From: an uncultured bacterium
GTDB taxonomy: Bacteria; Actinomycetota; Coriobacteriia; Coriobacteriales; Coriobacteriaceae
NCBI GenBank assembly: GCA_905215445.1
Contig: CAJMPZ010000032.1
Coordinates: 1 to 26,390, forward strand
DNA length: 26,390 bases
Reading direction: 5' to 3'
Part shown: in pieces, positions 7,099 to 13,342 of the stretch
Numbering within the stretch: the first letter of the stretch is position 1
How the letters are laid out: the number at the start of each line of letters is the position of its first letter
Notes under the pieces: model-generated
What the model saw: the letters and a program-made list of their open reading frames with translations, nothing else
What the model was told of the DNA's origin: nothing
The model's database searches: none
Made by a program: the position numbers and the translations under genes

Positions 7099-8712
7099 TT
7101 ACGCCTTGACGGTCGCAACGCCCCTGAAGGACATGCTCGTCGTGCCGATGCCCTTGAAGCCATCGAGGGCCTCGCCGTTGGGCGCAGTGGACGGATCGTC
7201 CCAGGAAGCGGAGACGGTCTTGACGTGGACAACGGGGTACAGAACGGCGTTGTCGGCGATGATGTCGAAGCACTCGTTCCACTTCTTCTGCTGCTCGTCG
7301 CCCTCGGCGGCAAGAGCCTCGTCCATGAGACCGTGGAGCTTCTCCCACTCAGCGGACTCCTTCCACGGGCAACGGGTCTGCATCCAGACGTTGTCACCGT
7401 ACCACCAGTTAAGCAGCAGGTCGGGATCAGCGCCGAAGCAGGACGGATCGCCAGGGGCAAGGAGGATATCGTAGGCCTCGCCGCCGTCGATGGCAGCGTA
7501 GGTGGCCGGCGAGGTATCGGTCTGGATGGTCACGTCGAAGCCGAGAGCGTCGAGGTCGTTCTTGACCTGGGCGGCCATGCCCTTAATCTGCTCGTTGTCG
7601 GTGGTGCGCAGGGTGATGGCACCCGGGGTGATGCCGGACTCCTCAATGAGCTTCTTGGCCTTCTTGGCGTCGGTCTTGTACACCGTGGAAGCCTCATGAT
7701 AGTTGGTGAAGCTCTTGGGCAGGTAGCAGCTGGCAGCGGTGGCAAGGCCGGCGAAGGTGTTGCTGACCATCTTCTCGGTGTCGAGCGCGTACATGACGGC
7801 CTGACGGACCTTGACGTTGTTCCAAGGCTCCTTGGCAACGTTGAACATAATGAAGCGGGTACCGAAGCCCTGGACGTTGTCGATCTTGCAGCCGGCGCTC
7901 TCGAGCTGGTCGACGGCGTCAGCGGTGACGAGCTCCATAACGAGCGTGGAGCCCTCCTGCTGAGCGGTAACGCGAGCGGTGGGGTCGGTCAGGATGCTGT
8001 ACTGGATCTTCTTATCCTCGGCAGCATACTCACCGTTGTACTCGGGGTTGGGAACCAGGGTGATCTCGGTATCGGAGATAGAGTCGTACATCCAGGGGCC
8101 GGAGCCGATCGGCTGCTTGGCGCGATCCTCCTCGGTCTGGGTGGCCGGGGTAACGCGGACGATGGCCAGACGATCCTTGAGCAGGGAGAAGTTGGGGACC
8201 TTGGTCTTGACCGTCACGGTGCTGGCGTCCTTGGCCTCGATGGACTCGAAGGGCTGGAAGAACGGAGCATAGGTAGCGGAAGCGGCGCAAGCGGTGTAGG
8301 AGGCGACGACATCGTCAGCGGTGACCTCGGTGCCATCGGAGAACTTGGCGCCCTTGCGGATGGTGACCTCGAAGGTGGTGTCGTCCACAGACTTGGGATC
8401 GTCGGTGGCGAGCTCGTTGAAGGTGCTGTAGTCGTGGTAATCGATGCCGTAGAGGCCCTCGACGACGTGCCAGTTAGCACCCAGGCCCACAGCGGAGCCG
8501 GTGCTGGCGGGATCGAAGCTGGACGGAGCGTAAGCGGAACCAGCGGTGATCACGCCGCCGCCACGGTTGGCAGAATCGGCGGAACCGGAAGCGGAACCCT
8601 CGTCGCTAGAGCTGCCACCGCAGCCGGTGAGACCAAGCCCTGCGACAGCAGCGACGCTGCCGGTGAGGCCGAGGAACGAACGCCTGGACATACCCTTGTT
8701 GATGATGGCCAT
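7099..8712 (-). CDS. ABC transporter substrate-binding lipoprotein (SBP_bac_5 / DppA family) with Tat-type signal
   Basis: A 537-residue extracytoplasmic ligand receptor of the peptide/nickel/opine importer class. Seen: a twin-arginine motif SRRSFLGL at 9-16, a hydrophobic stretch, and a lipobox LTGC with lipidated Cys31, followed by a Ser/Gly/Asp-rich linker. The mature part has family signatures such as VGLGANWHVVEGLYG and ATDDPKSVDDTTFEVTIRKGAKFSDG (given here as two separate nearby blocks), and a VRQAVMYALD block mid-protein. ATG at 8712 is chosen because AGGAGA sits five bases upstream. The protein would be exported folded by Tat and anchored outside, handing substrate to the permeases encoded downstream. 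Family members bind peptides, but some bind sugars or sialic acid; the adjacent lyase, kinase and esterases favour a sugar acid here. It is the first gene of the operon, behind a promoter with palindromic operators. Confidence 0.92.
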   Translation of the reverse strand: MAIINKGMSRRSFLGLTGSVAAVAGLGLTGCGGSSSDEGSASGSADSANRGGGVITAGSAYAPSSFDPASTGSAVGLGANWHVVEGLYGIDYHDYSTFNELATDDPKSVDDTTFEVTIRKGAKFSDGTEVTADDVVASYTACAASATYAPFFQPFESIEAKDASTVTVKTKVPNFSLLKDRLAIVRVTPATQTEEDRAKQPIGSGPWMYDSISDTEITLVPNPEYNGEYAAEDKKIQYSILTDPTARVTAQQEGSTLVMELVTADAVDQLESAGCKIDNVQGFGTRFIMFNVAKEPWNNVKVRQAVMYALDTEKMVSNTFAGLATAASCYLPKSFTNYHEASTVYKTDAKKAKKLIEESGITPGAITLRTTDNEQIKGMAAQVKNDLDALGFDVTIQTDTSPATYAAIDGGEAYDILLAPGDPSCFGADPDLLLNWWYGDNVWMQTRCPWKESAEWEKLHGLMDEALAAEGDEQQKKWNECFDIIADNAVLYPVVHVKTVSASWDDPSTAPNGEALDGFKGIGTTSMSFRGVATVKA

Positions 8713-8831
8713 GTCTTCTCCTATCAATAGAGAATCTTACCCGGGAGCACCTAGACGTGCCCCCGCGCAACTTGCGGACGATATATACCTTACCTACCGA
8801 CGAACCCAACTTGGGTGCCGCGCTCGGCGAC

Positions 8832-8841
8832 CGATACATAC
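8832..8841. repeat. 10-bp element, inverted copy of 8903-8912, flanking the transporter promoter
   Basis: CGATACATAC here is the exact reverse complement of GTATGTATCG at 8903-8912. The two copies bracket the predicted promoter, 61 bp apart, and may be regulator half-sites. Function is inferred from position only. Confidence 0.4.
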
Positions 8842-8848
8842 ATCCGCT

Positions 8849-8871
8849 TGAACGGTATTTACTACCGTTCA
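8849..8871. promoter_or_regulatory. Perfect palindromic operator overlapping the transporter promoter
   Basis: TGAACGGTA and TACCGTTCA form a perfect 9-bp inverted repeat (8849-8857 and 8863-8871) around a 5-base centre. It covers the predicted -10 of the minus-strand promoter, as expected for a repressor site. No regulator gene lies in the window, so the protein that binds it is unknown; GntR, LacI or RpiR-type sugar regulators are candidates by context only. Confidence 0.6.
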
Positions 8872-8887
8872 CCGAATTCGTTGACAA
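8859..8887 (-). promoter_or_regulatory. Predicted sigma70-type promoter of the transporter operon
   Basis: Read on the minus strand: TTGTCA (8882-8887) as -35, a 17-bp spacer, and TAGTAA (8859-8864) as -10. The -10 is a weak match, as expected of a regulated promoter. It leaves an untranslated leader of roughly 140 bases before the binding-protein start at 8712. Confidence 0.45.
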
Positions 8888-8888
8888 A

Positions 8889-8912
8889 CGATACTGTAGA
8901 CAGTATGTATCG
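8889..8912. promoter_or_regulatory. Nested palindrome upstream of the transporter promoter
   Basis: Outer arms CGATAC (8889-8894) and GTATCG (8907-8912) enclose inner arms ATACTG (8891-8896) and CAGTAT (8901-8906). It sits just upstream of the predicted -35 for the minus-strand operon, a position suited to an activator or to a second repressor dimer that loops to 8832-8841. Confidence 0.45.
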
Positions 8913-9021
8913 ACGAGGTGAGATATCAGTCTTCGTCAAACCGCAGGATAGCAGGGCTGTTCCTTGGGTTAGTCAAACGTTTTAGCGTTAATAAAACCCG
9001 AAACCAGCAGGTAATCATGGC

Positions 9022-9051
9022 GAAATAAATGCTTGAAAATCGCGCAAGCAT
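9022..9051 (-). terminator. Intrinsic terminator of uvrC
   Basis: Minus-strand hairpin with 7-bp arms (9045-9051 and 9029-9035) and a 9-base loop, followed by TTATTT. It lies 26 bp past the uvrC stop, a standard rho-independent layout, though the stem is short. Confidence 0.6.
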
Positions 9052-9076
9052 GTATACCAGTTGTTTAGGCTCGTGT

Positions 9077-11017
9077 TTAGCTATCAGAATGGCTAGCCGA
9101 TGCCTCGGCGCGCTCGGCATTCCATGCGACGAGCGTCTCGTGGACCGCCTTGGCGACATCGGCAGGTATGCCGCGAACTTCCGCGATCTCTTGCTCGCTC
9201 GCCGCGCGCAAACGCTTCATCGAGCCAAAATGGCGCAATATGGCACGTTTTCTAGTGGGTCCCACGCCCGGAACGTCATCGAGTACCGAAACCGTCATGG
9301 CTTTATCGCGCAACTCACGATGAAATGTAATTGCAAAACGGTGCGACTCATCGCGCACCTGCTTGATGAGATAGAGCGACGCGGACCCGGTCGGAAGCAC
9401 GACGGGAGTCTCGTCCCAAGGCACGAAAACCTCCTCATCGGCCTTTGCCAAGCCACAAACTGGTATATCGAGCCCAAGGGCTTCAAGTTGCTTAATTGCA
9501 GCCGTCAATTGCGGCTTGCCGCCGTCAACAACGAGCAAATCGGGGCGCGAGCCAAAACGTTCGTCGGCCATCCGCTCAGGAGCATAGCGACGCCCCAAAA
9601 CCTCGGACATCGAAACGAAGTCGTTCGCCTCGTCCAATTCGGCCTGGATTTTAAAGCGGCGATACTGGCTCTTGTCGGCGCGGCCGTTGGTAAACACTAC
9701 CATCGAGGCGACCGTAAAGGTGCCATGCAGCGTAGAGATATCGAAGCACTCGATACGTAACGGCGGCGATGGCAGCGCCAACGCGCTTTCGAGCTCCAAG
9801 AGCGCCCGATTGGTGCGGTCGTCGGCATACCCCGTACGCATCATGTAGCGCATGAGGGCGTGGCGTGCATTTTTGGATGCCATATCGAGCAAACGGTGCT
9901 TTTCGCCACGCTGCGGCCTATGGAGATGACAGGAGCGCTCGCGCTTGCCCGCAAGCCACTCCCCCAGCGCCTCCGCATCCTCAAGCTCGACAGAGAGGTT
10001 GATCTCAGCTGGAATATCAGCCGTCTCGTCGTAATAGCGCTTAAGAAAGCCCGATTGAAGTTCCTCTTCGTCGACATCCAAGCCCTTATCGAGAATGAAC
10101 TCGCAGGTTCGAACCGTTCGACCCTCACGCACGACAAAAACGCAAGCGGCGGAAATGGTCTCTTCGCGATAGAAGCCGATAACATCGATATCGACGCTCG
10201 ATGGAAAGACAACCTGTTGGCGGTCGTCCAGGCCCCGAATGACGTCCAGGCGGCGCTTGACGCGGGCGGCGCGCTCAAAATCGAGCGCCTCGGCGGCCTC
10301 CGTCATCTCGGATGTCAGCTCATCGACGACATCCTTGCGATGACCCGACAAAAAGCGCTCGACACGCTTGACGTTCTTGGCATAGTCTGCCGGGGAAATC
10401 GTGCCGACACACGCACCCGGGCCGCGCCCGACATGGTAGTCAAAGCAGGGGCGCCCGTTTTGCGCGCAAATCATATTGACGATGTCTTCCTCGCCCTTGT
10501 GGGACTCGACGATGCGGCGGCAGCGACGCCACTCCGCACAGGATGCTGAGCAAATGGGAATAACCTTGCGCAGCGTATCGATGGTTTCACGCGCCGCGCG
10601 GCTATCGGTATAGGGGCCAAAATAGCGCGTCCCTGGCTTATGGCGCTCACGCGTGTATTTAATAGCGGGAAATAGATCGCTCTTGGTGATAGCGATAAAG
10701 GGATAGCTCTTATCGTCCTTAAGATCGACGTTAAAGTACGGATGGTACTGACCGATTAGATTGCGCTCGAGTACCAATGCCTCGTGCTCGGTCTCCACAA
10801 CGATATAGTCGAAGCTCGCCACCAGCTGCATCATAAGCGGGATCTTCTGGCGCTCGTCCTGCAGCGTCACGTACTGACGCATGCGGGCACGCAGGTTTTT
10901 CGCCTTGCCAACGTAGATGACATCGCCCTTGGCGTCTTTCCAAAGGTAGCAGCCGGGCTGCGTGGGAACGCGCGAGACCTGTTCGGCAAGGGTTGGAATG
11001 TTATCGTGACCCGTCAC
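9077..11017 (-). CDS. uvrC: Excinuclease ABC subunit C
   Basis: A 646-residue nuclease of nucleotide excision repair, which makes the incisions on both sides of a lesion after UvrA/UvrB loading. Domains seen: GIY-YIG nuclease at the N-terminus (GCYLWKD at 22-28, VIYVGKAKNLRARMRQY at 33-49); a cysteine-bearing region at about 156-203 (C156, C160, C166, C184, C191, C203) consistent with the reported UvrC Fe-S site; the UVR motif that contacts UvrB at about 232-262; the RNase H-like nuclease with D426 in ECFDIS, D498 in VVDGG and H559; and a C-terminal helix-hairpin-helix pair beginning at DVPGVGPTRKR (581-591). Length is slightly above the E. coli protein. It begins 6 bp after the murJ stop, so it is co-transcribed with murJ and probably with the deacylase gene. 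Confidence 0.97.
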   Translation of the reverse strand: MTGHDNIPTLAEQVSRVPTQPGCYLWKDAKGDVIYVGKAKNLRARMRQYVTLQDERQKIPLMMQLVASFDYIVVETEHEALVLERNLIGQYHPYFNVDLKDDKSYPFIAITKSDLFPAIKYTRERHKPGTRYFGPYTDSRAARETIDTLRKVIPICSASCAEWRRCRRIVESHKGEEDIVNMICAQNGRPCFDYHVGRGPGACVGTISPADYAKNVKRVERFLSGHRKDVVDELTSEMTEAAEALDFERAARVKRRLDVIRGLDDRQQVVFPSSVDIDVIGFYREETISAACVFVVREGRTVRTCEFILDKGLDVDEEELQSGFLKRYYDETADIPAEINLSVELEDAEALGEWLAGKRERSCHLHRPQRGEKHRLLDMASKNARHALMRYMMRTGYADDRTNRALLELESALALPSPPLRIECFDISTLHGTFTVASMVVFTNGRADKSQYRRFKIQAELDEANDFVSMSEVLGRRYAPERMADERFGSRPDLLVVDGGKPQLTAAIKQLEALGLDIPVCGLAKADEEVFVPWDETPVVLPTGSASLYLIKQVRDESHRFAITFHRELRDKAMTVSVLDDVPGVGPTRKRAILRHFGSMKRLRAASEQEIAEVRGIPADVAKAVHETLVAWNAERAEASASHSDS

Positions 11018-11023
11018 GTTTAC

Positions 11024-12706
11024 CTACTTGCGGCGAAGTAACGCAGAAACCTCGGGCATCTTAAAGGCGACGGCCAGACCAAAGGTGACGGCGAGCGAGA
11101 CGATGCCCGCAACGCAAACATAGCACAAGGTAACCAGAATCGAGCCGCCGAGCGCTCCGACAAAGTGCTCGAGCGCCCACATAACGACGGCGCCAGTCGC
11201 CGCACCCATCCCTCCAAGCAAAAGGCCAAAGAAGCCTCCGTGCAGTATGGACGTAACCTGAAGGCCATGCAGACGACGGCGCAGCCACCACAGTGAACAA
11301 CCGACCAAGATAACGTAGTCGACGACATACGAAAGCGCGATGGCCGGCATGCCGTAGCCGAGGGCTACTCCGAACAGCAGCACCGAACCGGCCTGCCCAA
11401 TGGCGGAGTAGAGACAATAGCGGCCATAGGGCTTCATATCGAGCAGAGCAGAGAAGCTCTTCTGCACCAGCACGACCACGCCGTAGAGTGGCAGCGAGAG
11501 CGCCAGATAGACAAGGAACTCGGATACCAGCGCCACGCCGGACTCATCAAACTTGCCGGCACAGTAAATCATGTTGAGCGGACGCGCGAAGACAATCAGG
11601 TACAGCGCAAACGGAATCAGGAAGAACAGCATCTGGGCGACGCCACGCGAAATGCCCGTGCGAACGCTGTCGTAATCCTTCTCCTGTGCGTCGTGAGAGA
11701 GCTCGGTATAGAGCGCCGTCGAAAGCGAGGCGGCAATCAGCGCGTAGGGCAGCGTGTACCACAGGCGCGCATAGGCGATGACGGAAGGGCCAGTCTCGGG
11801 CTGGACCACCAGCGCGGCAGCGTTCGTGATAGAAGTCGAGACAAACATGCACACCGTAGCGAGCAGCGTCGGGATACCGAGCGCAATCGTCTGGCGCAGT
11901 GCGGGGTCCTTAAAGTCGATATGGATATGGGGATGCACGCCGTGCTTGCCAAGCGCGGGGATCTGACAAGCCATCTGAACAAAGACACCGAGGGTCGTAC
12001 CGGCCGCAATCAAGATGATGCCGGCACGTTCGCCAAACTGTGCGGACACGGGCGCAAAGCCCATAAAGCTCGCAATGACGATCACATTGTTGAGGACCGG
12101 GGCAAACGTCGACCAGAAGTAGTCGCGGTGTGCGTTGAGAACGCCCGAGAACACCGAGCCCAAACCATAAAACAGAATCTGGATGGCGAAGAAACGGAAC
12201 ATGAACGCAGCGGTATCCATGCTGCCGCCGTCACCCGAAAGGAACGATTGCGTCCAAATAAAGCCCGGAGCGAACACGGTCCCCAGCAACGAAATGCCAC
12301 CCAGCACCAATAGCAGAATACCGAGCAGGTTGCCCACGTACTCGTTCGAGGCCTCGCGACCCTGCTCACGCCTCACGCCCATGTACACGGGCAAAAACGC
12401 CGTCACGAGCATGCCGCCCATCACGAGTTCGTAGAGCATATTGGGCAGGTTGTTGGCGACCTGATAGGAGGACGAGAGCAGCGACATGCCGATAGCGGCC
12501 GCCATTGCCCATGTGCGGATAAAGCCGGTGACGCGAGACACGATGGTCAGGATGGTCATAAGCCCGGCGGAACGACCAACCGTGGAGTAGTCCGACGAGC
12601 CCATATCATCAGTGCCATCTCGCGACGAAGAAGCTTCGGATGAGGGTGTCTGAGGCGCAGATTCTTTTGCAAAATGAGCTCCGCACTTCAATTCTTCCTG
12701 CGGCAT
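11024..12706 (-). CDS. murJ: Lipid II flippase MurJ (MviN family)
   Basis: A 560-residue polytopic membrane protein of the MOP exporter superfamily, which moves lipid II across the membrane for peptidoglycan synthesis. After a hydrophilic N-terminal tail of about 45 residues, rich in Ser/Glu, it shows the family-defining block SRVTGFIRTWAMAAAIG with Arg58 and Arg64 in helix 1, then YQVANNLPNMLYELVMGG, MLVTAFLPVYM, and about fourteen hydrophobic segments. ATG at 12706 is used, with GAGAGGAC upstream overlapping the end of the deacylase gene; a second possible start at the internal MGSSDYS would remove the tail. The long cytoplasmic tail is common in actinobacterial MurJ but of unknown use here. 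It lies between the tRNA deacylase gene and uvrC in one tight minus-strand unit. Confidence 0.93.
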   Translation of the reverse strand: MPQEELKCGAHFAKESAPQTPSSEASSSRDGTDDMGSSDYSTVGRSAGLMTILTIVSRVTGFIRTWAMAAAIGMSLLSSSYQVANNLPNMLYELVMGGMLVTAFLPVYMGVRREQGREASNEYVGNLLGILLLVLGGISLLGTVFAPGFIWTQSFLSGDGGSMDTAAFMFRFFAIQILFYGLGSVFSGVLNAHRDYFWSTFAPVLNNVIVIASFMGFAPVSAQFGERAGIILIAAGTTLGVFVQMACQIPALGKHGVHPHIHIDFKDPALRQTIALGIPTLLATVCMFVSTSITNAAALVVQPETGPSVIAYARLWYTLPYALIAASLSTALYTELSHDAQEKDYDSVRTGISRGVAQMLFFLIPFALYLIVFARPLNMIYCAGKFDESGVALVSEFLVYLALSLPLYGVVVLVQKSFSALLDMKPYGRYCLYSAIGQAGSVLLFGVALGYGMPAIALSYVVDYVILVGCSLWWLRRRLHGLQVTSILHGGFFGLLLGGMGAATGAVVMWALEHFVGALGGSILVTLCYVCVAGIVSLAVTFGLAVAFKMPEVSALLRRK

Positions 12707-12709
12707 CGC

Positions 12710-13210
12710 TCAGTCCTCTCTCGTAATCGGGGCGACCGTCGCCCCGCAAAATGCAATTAAATCATCGGGTGCAAGCTCGAGCTGATAACCACGCTTGCCT
12801 CCCGAAATAAAAATGGTATCCCAAAGGACACATGTCTCATCAATGAGCGTCCGGTAGCGTTTTTTCATACCGACCGGACTGCAGCCGCCGCGAACGTAGC
12901 CAGTCGCCGCAAGCAAATCCTTCACATGCATCATGGCCAAGGACTTCTCCCCCGCGGCACGCGCGGCGGACTTTAGATCGAGCTCGTCGGCAACAGGGAT
13001 GCAGCACACGACATGGTCGTTGGACGGCGTCACGCAGACCAAGGTCTTAAATCCTTGTCCGGGCTCCTCGCCAAGCTGCTCCGAAATCGCGACCCCCAGG
13101 CCCGCCGACTCATCACCATCGTCTTCGTACGTATGTAGAACATAGGAAATGCCGGCGCTTTCCAGCTCGCGCATCGCATTGGTTTTTGGCGTCTTTACAG
13201 CCTTTGCCAT
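12710..13210 (-). CDS. ybaK: YbaK/EbsC-family Cys-tRNA(Pro) deacylase
   Basis: A 166-residue trans-editing enzyme that hydrolyses Cys mischarged on tRNA(Pro). Seen: N-terminal KTPKTNAMRELESAGI, FKTLVCV, the lysine-containing block LDLKSAARAAGEKSLAMM, GYVRGGCSPVGMKK with the conserved GxxSP segment, and a C-terminal ISGGKRGYQLELAPDDL, all characteristic of the YbaK subgroup. ATG at 13210 is selected because AAAGGA lies about seven bases upstream; a start at 13306 would add 32 residues with no family match. The stop codon is 3 bp from the murJ start and the murJ ribosome site lies within this gene's end, so translation is coupled. It begins about 130 bp downstream of uvrA, after a hairpin. Confidence 0.93.
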   Translation of the reverse strand: MAKAVKTPKTNAMRELESAGISYVLHTYEDDGDESAGLGVAISEQLGEEPGQGFKTLVCVTPSNDHVVCCIPVADELDLKSAARAAGEKSLAMMHVKDLLAATGYVRGGCSPVGMKKRYRTLIDETCVLWDTIFISGGKRGYQLELAPDDLIAFCGATVAPITRED

Positions 13211-13291
13211 GGCATATCCTTTCCCTCGCATTCGGACGCAAGGATTAAGTATATGTCCAATTCGGCTGCATACGTCACTTCGACACAGCAA

Positions 13292-13322
13292 GCGCCATCG
13301 AATCACAAGGAGTCGATGGCGC
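13292..13322 (-). terminator. Hairpin terminator downstream of uvrA
   Basis: Perfect 10-bp inverted repeat (13292-13301 and 13313-13322) with an 11-base loop, 20 bp after the uvrA stop on the minus strand. It is followed by TTGCTGTGT, a modest U-rich tail. It probably ends most uvrA transcripts before the deacylase gene. Confidence 0.55.
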
Positions 13323-13342
13323 CCATAAACTGAATCGCCTAT

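Noticed and set aside
7225..8730. A 501-codon plus-strand frame opposite the binding-protein gene
   Set aside because: Shadow of the lipoprotein gene, with no ribosome site and repetitive Gly/Leu/Val/Asp composition.
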